Below are positions 47,601 to 56,383 of a stretch of 60,081 nt of DNA, one piece after another. Source of the DNA: Jaenimonas drosophilae (taxonomy: Eukaryota > Euglenozoa > Kinetoplastea > Trypanosomatida > Trypanosomatidae). The stretch lies in assembly GCA_030849065.1 (NCBI GenBank), contig JASAON010001566.1, positions 1 to 60,081 on the forward strand, in the 5' to 3' direction. The position numbers and the translations under genes were made by a program. Numbering within the stretch: position 1 is the stretch's first letter; the number at the start of each line of letters is the position of its first letter. Below the pieces are notes generated by a model. The model saw only the letters and a list, made by a program, of their open reading frames with translations, was not told the DNA's origin and made no database searches.

Positions 47601-48833
47601 CAACGTGAGGAAGAACGCTTGCGACTTGCTGCCAAGGACCCCTCGCGAGCTCCATGTGCAGGTAGTGCTGTTTCCTATGTATTCATGGATGTGGAGCTGT
47701 TCCGCCCACTGTGGGCTCGTGCGCCAGAGGCGATGGCATGTGCGGTGGCTCAGTACCAGCGCGGTGTACGTCAGCGGATTGTACAGCTGGGCTGCTACGA
47801 GGTGCAATCGGTGGAGGGTGTGTTTGTGATTGCCTGCCCTAGCGCGTCCGCCGCAGTGCAACTGGCTCGTGGTGTTGTTGAGGAGGTTGGTGCCCCGACC
47901 CATCCGAACCTTTATGCCACTCTGGGTGATGGCAGCGGACCCAATGGCCTTCACCTGCGTGTGGGAGTGGGTACGGGAGTGGAGGCCCTTCCCCAACCCA
48001 ACCAAGACGGTGGTGTGTCATGCAGAGGACCTGTGCTCTTGAATGCCATGAACACCGCCTACACCTCTGGACGTTACGGTGCGATTGCGTTAAGTTCCAG
48101 CACCGTGGAAGCACTGGACGAAATGGAGCGAGAGCTATATGGGTATGCCCGAGATGAGAGCTTGGGTGCTGCTGGGAGCGTGGTCGTGATGCGTGTGTTG
48201 AACGGAGATGCAGAGCAGGACTTGCCAAATACCGGGACCAATCCTTCTGGCGCCTTGTATATGCTGGAAACGTCCACGGAAGGAGCGAATCCTGCGTCGA
48301 AGTCCCTCTGCGCCAAGTGGCTGAACGCCCACTACGCTGACGTGCTGATGCCTGAGCGCGTTGCGGACCTTCAGTGGCTGAACCAGTGTTTTGATCTCCC
48401 AGTGCCTCCTCCCGACAACTACGGGAGTGAGGGAGCCTATGCGGATGCGCTGCTGTCCGCGCTGTCGGAGAGGCTTGCCTCCATCGTGGAGTGCCGTCAT
48501 GGTGTTCCAATGCGCGCTGCCGTGGCGGTCCGACCTCCAGGAGGTGAAGTGGATGCGAAGATGGGTGGAATCCCACAAGCAACTGTAGCAGGCGGCATCA
48601 TCGCGACACCAGGAGGAAGCATGACACCAGGAGCAAGCAGCCCACACTCTGAGCACATTGTTGTTCGATCTGCCATTGGAACCAGGGAGTCTCCGCGACG
48701 CCACCACTCGCGACTCCACACTGGCACTCTGCGCCACTTCGCGTACATTGGTAATGAAGGTGATGCCGACGCTTCCTTCAGACCCAACGTCTCCTTCAGA
48801 CCCAACGTTTCCTTCGGACCCAACGCCTCATGA
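44658..48833 (+). CDS. receptor-type adenylate cyclase-like protein 1 (probable pseudo-cyclase)
   Basis: A 1391-residue type I membrane protein. Residues 1-22 form a signal peptide. An ectodomain of ~850 residues has the periplasmic-binding-protein-like character of trypanosome receptor-type cyclases (AMFGPAG, YFTFPAD, PGADSTEYTASQEF, a CHQTGHS-type Cys/His block, DFIPQTTQPRISQANYIYLFPTLDQEL, CVNNYGAQDIAVWSFTRV). A Thr-rich stalk follows at about 879-905, then a membrane helix at about 925-949, a Cys-rich juxtamembrane segment, and a class III cyclase-like domain at about 1003-1170. The first metal Asp is kept (D1011 in VFMDVE). The VGDSF site reads V1052-E-G-V-F1056, so the second metal Asp is Gly1054. 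The catalytic Asn is kept but the Arg position is Thr. The last ~220 residues repeat S-F-R/G-P-N-V units at the very end (about 1370-1390). Catalytic loss is inferred from these residues. Confidence 0.88.
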   Translation: MRILLVLLLLLSALHILTSDAASTFIIASGYINDQTGLGYTDAVSHYAIGASIAASAYSTTSIAFTVSLCGGASQSGWGIFNSIASLSNAVAMFGPAGQNFLDSYFAFSNPGLAFLNFGPMSLSHYTQFDQFGSFHNNIYFTFPADVAQSVGLLQFMTRRTFFPKKQVALYDNCDMCTGIGQPATLLFTPITATLGITVSTVGIADYSSSDYSTTVGNKPGVIYMLSRADYSTSTNQWVEQMLVDATLIAANTTLVFPFMFEYPVLATYLSKASSSTMMAAENIIFASPVPGADSTEYTASQEFLSQVSTTGLSNCLKNFYFAGWLNGYALMQMLTKYSQGFTAAINGYNNFLAAQSSFSYLDYYFGEFGPDSTLSSTALGQGAVESCHQTGHSIFFQIMTKSGSSYDIVSIPNAIFQYGFGQCSNLLPAKMSPPVAYTSLISMPQSIHATGITTSSSSMFSDVCGQMQGAAWQLSNTTLYRFFSDHPLLVYCLSVSDVTSASSAYSTYTSNFYSQALAGIIPDSMVTSNAASGALVLDFIPQTTQPRISQANYIYLFPTLDQELYMMTAYLGNVLPATAPTSAVCGVVGSSSLSTSVVTLLSNTLTTFAIPFTQSNLATATSGTLASSISAECSYAFVIGVDGGDAASLATFLTGNTAAVVFISFDDYTKYYSSFQTSFMALDSSVTNRLVFATNLPMWTGPTLSSSAMMASSGVSTVEGFVATTPASAQSPAATRLFVAAKIYDVLSIAPSTSWTLGSTQSLLYGNSSISAAGMQFGPFSTTCNYFAGSSDGTSCVNNYGAQDIAVWSFTRVVTPATPVLFGPGTPAVVYAKAGTTTSLTEDAVQQAQLPLNVSMTDEHENAVVESQHCIDEGSDSSTTTTTTTTTSTTTTTTTTTSTTANPHGNTDASTHSSSKDSSSEGALKVLVIILAVALGITVLIIVLLLLAKYGVLRWMYVCCMSVCSSSGRGGAHKRVRQREQREEERLRLAAKDPSRAPCAGSAVSYVFMDVELFRPLWARAPEAMACAVAQYQRGVRQRIVQLGCYEVQSVEGVFVIACPSASAAVQLARGVVEEVGAPTHPNLYATLGDGSGPNGLHLRVGVGTGVEALPQPNQDGGVSCRGPVLLNAMNTAYTSGRYGAIALSSSTVEALDEMERELYGYARDESLGAAGSVVVMRVLNGDAEQDLPNTGTNPSGALYMLETSTEGANPASKSLCAKWLNAHYADVLMPERVADLQWLNQCFDLPVPPPDNYGSEGAYADALLSALSERLASIVECRHGVPMRAAVAVRPPGGEVDAKMGGIPQATVAGGIIATPGGSMTPGASSPHSEHIVVRSAIGTRESPRRHHSRLHTGTLRHFAYIGNEGDADASFRPNVSFRPNVSFGPNAS
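47293..47370 (+). repeat. Thr-rich stalk coding repeat (ACG/ACC)n
   Basis: Runs of ACG, ACC and ACA encode about 20 Thr with a few Ser, just outside the membrane helix of receptor 1, as in O-glycosylated mucin-like stalks. Receptor 2 has a Ser-rich stretch at the same place instead. Confidence 0.8.
48778..48827 (+). repeat. 18-bp tandem repeat at the C terminus of receptor 1
   Basis: Three imperfect 18-bp units encode FRPNVS, FRPNVS and FGPNAS at the very end of the protein. Confidence 0.8.
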
Positions 48834-49442
48834 ACGTTTTGCGTCGACGTAAAATTTGGTGACATGCTCAAGTTCTTTTTTTATTTTTTGTTTTATATAT
48901 GTACACCAAAGGCTGAGGATTTTCATACACCACCACAGTTAACACTTGCCGTACTCCAGGGAGTATTGCTCGCATTCTTTCATTTTCCTTGGGTGTGCTA
49001 TGTGCATGTGACGCAGGAAAGCGATGTCATTCACTGCCAGAACACATGCTGTGCTTATTCCGGCATGCTACTCTCTTCTCTTTTTCTTCACCAAGACTTT
49101 GTGCAGATTTTTCTTATTTTGATGTGATGTTTGCACTCTGTACTTCATTACTAACCTTACCTGCAACACAAACGAATGAATGACGGACAAATTCTCAATG
49201 TGGTGCTCATTAAACCGTTCTAGAGACTTCTGCAACTCAGTGACGTTATGCCGTTGTTTTCACTATTGTACTGGTGATAGTGGCAGTTCTACAGTTGTGT
49301 AGCACGGAGTACTTACTTACTCGGGCGGTGAACGATACCGGGGCTCATTTCTGCCACCTGCCCAATGCATAACCACCCGCTCTATTCTTATTCTCTTCAC
49401 CTCTCTCGATCAGTTTTTTCTTCTTGATCAACGCAGCCGCGG
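48834..49442. other. intergenic region
   Basis: No gene is seen. It is free of trinucleotide microsatellites, has a T-rich stretch near 48870-48900, and ends in a long CT-rich acceptor tract. Confidence 0.6.
49387..49436 (+). promoter_or_regulatory. strong putative trans-splice acceptor for the kinase
   Basis: A ~45-nt pyrimidine-rich tract leads to AG at 49435-49436, six bases before the ATG at 49443, which fixes the start. Confidence 0.65.
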
Positions 49443-51728
49443 ATGAAGCTTATGCACAACATTGCCGAAAACCATAATCCTCAGTGGGGGACGATCCCCA
49501 TCTCCATAGATCAGATGCGCCGCAGATTGGCCAATGTAGAGGTTGTCGCTGGCCCACACATTGGAAGCGGTGGTACCGCCTCTGTTTTTGTGGGCTTTCC
49601 TGCACAAGACACCTCATGCCGCGTGGCGGTCAAGCTATATCATGCTGGAAAAGCAAAGGAAAAACACGAAGAGATGGAGGTGTTGGCCATGCTGATGCAG
49701 CTGCCATCATCGCAGTCGAGGTACGTGCTGCGGTACTTTGGCTGTGCCACCTCCCCATTATGCGGAACGATTCCTCACAGCTTGCAGATGACGTCAGGAC
49801 CATCGCTTCTGACGGCACCGACTGTGGCGTTGGTGACAGAATTCATCACTGGGGGCTCGTGGAGCTCCTTCTTTAAGCAGCACGCCGACTATATTAGTGG
49901 AGAGCACCTCTTGTGTTGGCTCAGCCACCTCATGCAGTCCCTCGCTGCTCTTCATGGTGCTGGATACGTTCATCGTGATGTGAAGGCGGCCAACGTCTTC
50001 ATGCGCCTACCGTTGCAGCAACACGGCACAGAGAGCGGCGGTGCTGCGCTGCGCGAGGCACAGGCGATCCTCGGCGACTATGGCGAGACAACTGCCCTTC
50101 ACTTCGGCAAGAAATACGGCAAAGTGATCGGAACGCCTGGGTGGTGCGCGCCAGAGATTGCGGAGTCGTGGGGTTGTGGCGACAACCGCTGTGACTATAC
50201 GCCGTCGTCCGATGTGTGGAGTGCCGGCGTGCTCTTCTTCACCGCCTTGACAGCAGGCCCCGAGTCATGCGCAAGGGGTCTCGTGTCCCTACTGAGGTCA
50301 TGCCATACGGGACCTGAATCCCAGAAAACGCTCTCACTGTTTCTGTCTTGCTACGGCTCACTGCCACAGCTGCTCACCATGCGCCACGGACCTGAGTGCG
50401 GGGACCCACCCTGCGAGAGCGACCCCGAAGACGAAGAAGCCAAAACAACCATTTATTCCATCAATGACGATAAGCAGATGCTGGACATGTGCAGCACACG
50501 TCTGATGAACTTACCATCGATGCAGCGGCTGCTTCGCGAGCGATGGCCCGAAGTGCCGGATTCTTTGTTACGTCTTGTGGACCGCATGATGGCGAAGAAG
50601 GCAGATGCACGACCATCTGCTGCCCAAATCCTCGTCGAAGGAGACACATTGGCCGGCGAGGTTGCCACGGCGGAGGTTCATGGCGCGGCATTCGCTCGAG
50701 ACTTTACTTGTTGTGATGGTGAAGATGTCAGCACGCTTGCCGATGGATGGCCATCCACTCTCGTTCATCCATCTCACACTTCTCTGGAATGGCGCAACGC
50801 ACTCCGTCTTTACATTCGCGACTCCGTTCTGACGCACCAGCACCTTGGCAGAGACGTATTGGAAAACCACATGGCTGTAGCAAGATGGCTGAATCACTCG
50901 TGCTACGGCAAGAAGAGCCTGACACATCGTGTTCTTCTCGCAGCCGCAGAGTCGTCCTATCCTCCGCGTCTTCGTGCTGACGAAGAGGGGGGCTTGATGC
51001 TCTCCACAGCCTTCATGACAAAGTCCTTCACTCCTTCACTTGTTGGTGTCTCATATGTGGAGCGAGTCCTCCAGCGCTGTGACGTTACTCACCCAGACGA
51101 CGGCCACCGCAATGCGGTGTCAGAGTGCTTGGCTAAGCGAGGGTTCCTTCACAAGACGCTCATTGAGGCAGTGGTGGAGTGGAGCTTTGTACCTCGTGAT
51201 GAAGCGGACATTGACAACAACGCCCTCGCACAGAAGGTTGCCATGTCTGTCCTACATGGTGTGCGCGCGGATAAGTCTCCGTTTCACTTGGTGGGGGTGT
51301 CGTGGTCGTCATCTCGAGCAAGTCCACCCGCAACACGTGCTGTCACTGAATCCATCACGATTGCTCTGCTCATTGCCATCGCACAAGGCGTGGAGGAGGA
51401 GCCGATCAACACCACACCACTACATGGGCCAATGGTCCCTCTTCACGATGCCATCCAGATTATGTCTCATGATGAGTGTGGTGCGGACACACCTACGGGG
51501 GATTCAGCACATCATGATCATCACCCAGCGCCACTTTTCGGAGCAACGAATCATCTTTTGTCTTCACGCGATGTTTGTTCGTTCCTTAGAAGCTCGTCTA
51601 TCATTCGACGCACAGACATTCCGTCGTTGCACCGCGCGGTGAGAGAGGTAGGACTGGCCGAGTTGGAAGAAGACGATGGGAAACTGGCGTGTCGCTACGT
51701 AGGCATCGTCACTCAGCTTGTGGTATGA
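49443..51728 (+). CDS. divergent serine/threonine protein kinase with large C-terminal region
   Basis: A 761-residue protein with an N-terminal kinase domain (about residues 34-410). The key residues are present: glycine loop G41-SGGTASV48, K64 in VAVK, catalytic loop H177-R-D179-V-K-A-A-N184, D212-Y-G214 in place of DFG, and G230-TPGWCAPE238. The activation and substrate lobe is enlarged by an insert of ~120 residues after the YTPSSDVWSAGVLFF helix (about 275-385) that contains an acidic stretch. It should therefore be active, on Ser/Thr by the HRDVKAAN type. The C-terminal ~350 residues have no domain I know but look globular and not low-complexity. There is no signal peptide or membrane helix, so it is probably cytosolic. 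It lies between two receptor-type cyclase-like genes, on the same strand and with the same microsatellite-free style, which suggests but does not prove a shared signalling role. Confidence 0.88.
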   Translation: MKLMHNIAENHNPQWGTIPISIDQMRRRLANVEVVAGPHIGSGGTASVFVGFPAQDTSCRVAVKLYHAGKAKEKHEEMEVLAMLMQLPSSQSRYVLRYFGCATSPLCGTIPHSLQMTSGPSLLTAPTVALVTEFITGGSWSSFFKQHADYISGEHLLCWLSHLMQSLAALHGAGYVHRDVKAANVFMRLPLQQHGTESGGAALREAQAILGDYGETTALHFGKKYGKVIGTPGWCAPEIAESWGCGDNRCDYTPSSDVWSAGVLFFTALTAGPESCARGLVSLLRSCHTGPESQKTLSLFLSCYGSLPQLLTMRHGPECGDPPCESDPEDEEAKTTIYSINDDKQMLDMCSTRLMNLPSMQRLLRERWPEVPDSLLRLVDRMMAKKADARPSAAQILVEGDTLAGEVATAEVHGAAFARDFTCCDGEDVSTLADGWPSTLVHPSHTSLEWRNALRLYIRDSVLTHQHLGRDVLENHMAVARWLNHSCYGKKSLTHRVLLAAAESSYPPRLRADEEGGLMLSTAFMTKSFTPSLVGVSYVERVLQRCDVTHPDDGHRNAVSECLAKRGFLHKTLIEAVVEWSFVPRDEADIDNNALAQKVAMSVLHGVRADKSPFHLVGVSWSSSRASPPATRAVTESITIALLIAIAQGVEEEPINTTPLHGPMVPLHDAIQIMSHDECGADTPTGDSAHHDHHPAPLFGATNHLLSSRDVCSFLRSSSIIRRTDIPSLHRAVREVGLAELEEDDGKLACRYVGIVTQLVV

Positions 51729-52426
51729 GTGCTGTGAGCTGAGTGATACATGATCCCCTTCACATCATCCACCTTGAACTGCGCCATTTTCCCCATCAAG
51801 CGATGCTTCCTCTGAGAGAGCAGGGAATGATGTGGCCTTTTGTTTCCCACATCAATTTTTTTTTGTTGGAGGCTGATCCATATCTGAATCGGTTTCGTCA
51901 CGTTATGTGTATCTTTTTTCACCGCCACCAGCTCTGCAATGTCAGGATTGGCTGTAACGGTTATATGTTTTTTTCTTGGACAATCACACACACCGTGGGT
52001 CATCACAATGCTTATTAAGAGTGTTTATACCCAACGGTAAGGAAGTGCTGTGCCCCTAATAGCGCTTGCAGTCGTCACTTTACTTCTTTGTGGTGATTCA
52101 CTCTCAAGGATATGTGCGACCGCTTTGCCTGTGTCTCTCATTGCTTCTTCATTCTGGACCATTGACAACTCTTCCAGGAATGAAGCCGTCATATATGACG
52201 GTTTGCGAGCCGAGATGTCCGCATACTCAACGGACATCTCTGCCCTACTATTCTTTGTCTGCTGCAGTTCTCTGAATACGCCAAGTGATGTGGTGAAGAC
52301 CATCAAGACATTAAATGCATGTACGCGCACTCGCAATTCCAAGTCAAGCTTCATCTCTTGCTTTGCATTTTTTTTTGTTGCAAAGAGAACAATCCTGAAC
52401 ACATCAAGATTTGCCGAAACAACAAG
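51729..52426. other. intergenic region
   Basis: No gene can be supported. Open frames of 126 codons (+, from 52050) and 140 codons (-, 52025-52447) overlap each other and the next splice acceptor; neither has a domain. There are T-runs near 51856-51864 and 52369-52376. No microsatellites are present. Confidence 0.5.
52350..52385 (+). promoter_or_regulatory. putative trans-splice acceptor for receptor gene 2
   Basis: A T-rich tract ends in AG at 52384-52385. It supports starting receptor 2 at the ATG at 52427 rather than at the in-frame ATG at 52319. Confidence 0.5.
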
Positions 52427-55400
52427 ATGATGGTCCATCGTGGACAATCGTCCTTGGTAACACGTCCCACCCCTCCTGTGATAGTGTGGATGGTGTTGGT
52501 GGCCGTGTTGTTGGCATTGTCATTGACGGCAGATGCCGCACTCACCCTCAAGGTGGGAAGTCTCTCCGAGACCTCCGGCCCTGAACAGGCCAGCTACTAT
52601 TCATTGGGTCTAAGTGCTGCAGCCAGTGTCGCAAGCAGCGCAGCATTGACGTACTCTGTGGTCCCTTCCAGCGTGGGCGTAAGCGATGGCTTCTCTACCA
52701 TTCAGGCGTTCAGTGCAGCACAGGTGATTGGCACTTTGGGACCTGCAGGAACAGATTTGCTCAACAGCATGTGCATGAATCCATCGTTTGCCACCATCGA
52801 ATACGTCACTTTTGCTCCCCTTGTCCAGGGCATTGACAACACTAATGGCGTGGATCCAACATTCCTGTTGTATCGTACACAAGTATACTTCACCATTCCA
52901 TCGGATCAGGTACAATCCGTCGCACTTCTAATGCTGTTCGCGAAGCGCGACCTCTTCCCCATCAACCAGAAGCTGCTGCGTAACTCTGGAAGTGGCATTG
53001 GCGGATCTCCCAATTTGATGCTGAATATCATCGCGACAAACATGGGAGTCTCGTACACGTTCTTGTCGATGAATTCATTTTCCACGAACGCGGTCGTGTC
53101 ATTTTTTGGCTCCAACCCAAAGGTGATCTACTTCTTTGGCGACGCCACAAAAACTGCGACGTCATTGTGGTTCAGTGCTCTGTGCACCTCCTCGAATGCC
53201 ATCACGCTCAACACGTCCATTTCCTTCCCCATGGACATTGAGTATCAATTCCTTCAGCTCTACATTACTGAAAAGACCAATGGCCAAAAGACACTTCCCG
53301 TCGAAAATTTTGTGGTGTCGGTGTCCCACCCTGGCATCGATTCGACAGAGTACGCCGTATCTCATCAATTCATGGAAGAGGCACAGGGCTTGCTCCCGGC
53401 AAATGCCAACACCTGCATTCTGAACTACGTCATGAGTGGGTGGCTCAATGCCCGAACGTTCCTGGCTTCCATCAGTCAATATGCTGGAAGTACCGTATCA
53501 CCTGCCAACTACTACAAGAATCTACTACAAGGACAAAGCAGTTACGTGGTGTCTGACTTGTTCGTTGGCTCATTTGGGGTCAACTGCAGCGAGGTCGCAG
53601 TGCGCCAAGGGGCCATTTGTGGGTGCCATCATGGAGGGAACCACGTCTTCTTTCACCAGTTCGTGCAACGTGGCGCGGCATACGATGTCGCTACGATACC
53701 CAATTCAATGTACCAATATGCTCTGGGCATGTGCGCCAACGTCATTCCAACAGGCGATGTGCTTCCCGCGACGCCATTTCAAACCCAGCTAACATACCCA
53801 TCCCCCATACACGTGGTGGGTCTCAATACCCCGGACAACGACATGATTTTGTACATGTGTGATCAGTTCCAAAGTGTCATCTCTCAACTGGAAAATCACA
53901 CTCTCTACTGGCACACGTCCACTCACGACTATCGAGCGTACTGCTTGAAGACAACTGTAAGCAATGCGCAAACTGCGTTGCAGACGCACTACGCCGACTA
54001 CATCACGTTTGGGTTGATGGGAGTGATTCCCGACGCGTTGCTAACAACAAGCTACGTCACTGGGTCGTTGATTGTGGATGTAATACCGCAGACAACCCGT
54101 CCTGCACTAAGCGAGAAGAACCTCATCTACATCTGCCCCACCCTGGAGCAAGAACTGAGTGTTCTGGCCTCACAGGTGCAACAGGTATCCCTGGAGAGTT
54201 CTGTGACGGTGTGTGGTGTGGTGAGCCAGTCAACTGTCTCCACATCCATCATTTCCCTTCTCCAAGCCCTCCTGACAACCATGCTGGTGCCGGTGGTCAG
54301 CACCAACTTTGTGACATCCAACACAGGGGCAGCCATGACGGCAAGCATCAAAGCCGGATGCACGCACACCTTTCTAATTGGAATCTCATCCACTGACGTC
54401 ACGTCAACGGAGGCGTACCTGACAGCAAACCCCAAAGCATTCTTGTACGTCTCCTTTGATGATCTGACGAAGCTCTACGAGTCATTTCAGGCGCAATACA
54501 CATCTTCCAACACCGTCACGGATCGACTCATTTTTGCCACGAATCTTCCTTCGTGGACGAGCCCAGCCTATAGCTCAACTGCATCAGTGACAAACACCGC
54601 AGTGTCCAGTATTGACCAGTTTCTGCAGACTGTTCCCAACAAGCTACACACCCCGGCTGCTGTACGCAGTTTTGTGAGTGCGATGGTGATGGATGCTGCC
54701 ATGACTCAGAAAACTCCGACGAACAGCTTACCAGATGCCATCACAGCTCTCTACAGCATGTCGATGGTTTCTGCCGGTGGAATGATGTTTGGTCCCTTTG
54801 GTCAGCAGTGCCTGACAGCGACAGACAACGCATGCGTCCAAAACTATGGTGCTCGAGACATTTCAGTCTGGTCATTTACACGTGTCCTTCAGCCGTTAAC
54901 TGATGTGCTGCTTGAGCCCTCCACGCCTAGCCCATTTATTCTGTCTCCTGCTTCTCACAGTCTTGCGGAGCGTGGTGATGAGCACGCTTCTGCAACTACG
55001 GATATGACCGGAGTGGCAGCAGCAGACATCGACTGCATCATGCGGTCTGAAAGCTCTGGCTCCCAACCAAACTCCCAACACGCAGATTCCACGGCATCAT
55101 CGTCATCCTCTGCTGTGCCCCCAGTGCCTTTACCCACAGACCACTTGTCTTCATCGGACGCTTCACTCCAGAGTAGCGAATCTACTGCACTAGATGTCCT
55201 GATGTATATCCTGGCAGCACTATGTGGTCTCTGTGTTTTGCTCTTGGTGCTTTTGCTGGTCTGTCGCTATTGCCCGCTTCGCTGCTGCTGCCAGTGGACT
55301 TGCTTCACGTCATTGCGGCGCGCGAGGACGTACCCTGAGGTGGAGGAGAGGCCCGAAACGCAGTCATTGGCTGACTTCGGCCCAGAGTTCTCAATTGTGG

Positions 55401-56383
55401 TTATTGACGTGGTCCGCTGGAAGGCCGAGTGGTCACGAAATCCGGTGAAGATGACGGACTTGGTGCACGCTTATGAGACAATTGTACGTGCAGCCGTCAT
55501 GCACTATGGCTGCTTCGAGGCAGCACATGTGTGTGGCTTCTATACTCTTCTCTGCCCTTCTCCAACGGTTGCGGTGGAACTTGCGTATCACACGCATCGC
55601 TGCTTGGAAGAGCTGCGCCTGCCCAGCGTACATGATGAGGCCCCATCGAGGCTTTTCCGTGTTGGGATGCACGTTTTGACGCACACGGCAACTACTTCCA
55701 AGGAAGCTGGGCTACCCGAGGCGCAAATGATCGCATTGCGAGTGGGCTACGCCGGTTGTGGTGACAGCGTGATGCTCTCTGCAGCTGCCTTTGAGGCACT
55801 GCCGCAGCACCTCCGCGATGGGCTCCGTGTGTCGGAGGCAGGCTTCTACCACGCGGACCCAGGAAAACCTGAAAGTAGCCCAACAAACCGCGTATTTGCG
55901 GTCAACGTCAGCGGTGATGTAGAGGGAGTTGCATCGGTGCTGAGCTGCGCGTATCCAGCCTTTGTGATGAAGCACGACCGGGAATGCTATTTCGTCAATT
56001 CGGCTACGCTGTGCGAGGATCAATTAGGACGCTTTTTCATTGCTGTGCCGATACTCGAGCAGCTGATAACGCTCAAGTACGCATGCCACTACTTCCGCGT
56101 GGGGAGTCCGGCACGTGGAGGCTTGAGTGATACCCAACTTATCCGCGAACTGACTGTGATTCTTTGTCAGCGCCTGGGCTCCCTTTTGGAGTACCGTCAC
56201 TCCATTTGTGCTCCCATGTCGAACATCCACCGCCCAGGAGTCGCAGAATCGCGATCACTAGCTCAACCAGAGTTTGATGAAAGTGGTACGTCTGTCCGCA
56301 GCATCAGGCGCAAACAACATCAGAGATACCAATCACGGCACACACTGCGACACTTTTCATACCAACGAGAAGCGGAGGAGTAG
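52427..56383 (+). CDS. receptor-type adenylate cyclase-like protein 2 (probable pseudo-cyclase)
   Basis: A 1318-residue paralogue of the receptors on either side. An N-terminal signal anchor or signal peptide lies at about residues 20-38 (VIVWMVLVAVLLALSLTADAA). The ectodomain shares its landmarks: LGPAGTD, YFTIPSDQVQSVALLMLF, PGIDSTEYAVSHQF, CHHGGNHVFFHQF, DVIPQTTRPALSEKNLIYICPTLEQEL, VCGVV and CVQNYGARDISVWSFTRV. A Ser-rich stalk, a membrane helix at about 923-947 and a very Cys-rich inner flank (CRYCPLRCCCQWTC, possible palmitoylation) precede the class III cyclase-like domain. There D994 (first metal Asp) is kept, but the VGDSF site reads V1035-C-G-F-Y1039, replacing the second metal Asp with Gly1037. 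The Asn of the catalytic pair aligns with Met, while the Arg is kept. The start was chosen after the acceptor AG at 52384-52385. Confidence 0.88.
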   Translation: MMVHRGQSSLVTRPTPPVIVWMVLVAVLLALSLTADAALTLKVGSLSETSGPEQASYYSLGLSAAASVASSAALTYSVVPSSVGVSDGFSTIQAFSAAQVIGTLGPAGTDLLNSMCMNPSFATIEYVTFAPLVQGIDNTNGVDPTFLLYRTQVYFTIPSDQVQSVALLMLFAKRDLFPINQKLLRNSGSGIGGSPNLMLNIIATNMGVSYTFLSMNSFSTNAVVSFFGSNPKVIYFFGDATKTATSLWFSALCTSSNAITLNTSISFPMDIEYQFLQLYITEKTNGQKTLPVENFVVSVSHPGIDSTEYAVSHQFMEEAQGLLPANANTCILNYVMSGWLNARTFLASISQYAGSTVSPANYYKNLLQGQSSYVVSDLFVGSFGVNCSEVAVRQGAICGCHHGGNHVFFHQFVQRGAAYDVATIPNSMYQYALGMCANVIPTGDVLPATPFQTQLTYPSPIHVVGLNTPDNDMILYMCDQFQSVISQLENHTLYWHTSTHDYRAYCLKTTVSNAQTALQTHYADYITFGLMGVIPDALLTTSYVTGSLIVDVIPQTTRPALSEKNLIYICPTLEQELSVLASQVQQVSLESSVTVCGVVSQSTVSTSIISLLQALLTTMLVPVVSTNFVTSNTGAAMTASIKAGCTHTFLIGISSTDVTSTEAYLTANPKAFLYVSFDDLTKLYESFQAQYTSSNTVTDRLIFATNLPSWTSPAYSSTASVTNTAVSSIDQFLQTVPNKLHTPAAVRSFVSAMVMDAAMTQKTPTNSLPDAITALYSMSMVSAGGMMFGPFGQQCLTATDNACVQNYGARDISVWSFTRVLQPLTDVLLEPSTPSPFILSPASHSLAERGDEHASATTDMTGVAAADIDCIMRSESSGSQPNSQHADSTASSSSSAVPPVPLPTDHLSSSDASLQSSESTALDVLMYILAALCGLCVLLLVLLLVCRYCPLRCCCQWTCFTSLRRARTYPEVEERPETQSLADFGPEFSIVVIDVVRWKAEWSRNPVKMTDLVHAYETIVRAAVMHYGCFEAAHVCGFYTLLCPSPTVAVELAYHTHRCLEELRLPSVHDEAPSRLFRVGMHVLTHTATTSKEAGLPEAQMIALRVGYAGCGDSVMLSAAAFEALPQHLRDGLRVSEAGFYHADPGKPESSPTNRVFAVNVSGDVEGVASVLSCAYPAFVMKHDRECYFVNSATLCEDQLGRFFIAVPILEQLITLKYACHYFRVGSPARGGLSDTQLIRELTVILCQRLGSLLEYRHSICAPMSNIHRPGVAESRSLAQPEFDESGTSVRSIRRKQHQRYQSRHTLRHFSYQREAEE

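Noticed and set aside
52025..52447. 140-codon - frame upstream of receptor 2
   Set aside because: It overlaps the likely splice acceptor and start of receptor 2, no other gene uses the - strand, and no domain is seen. I keep it only as an unlikely alternative.
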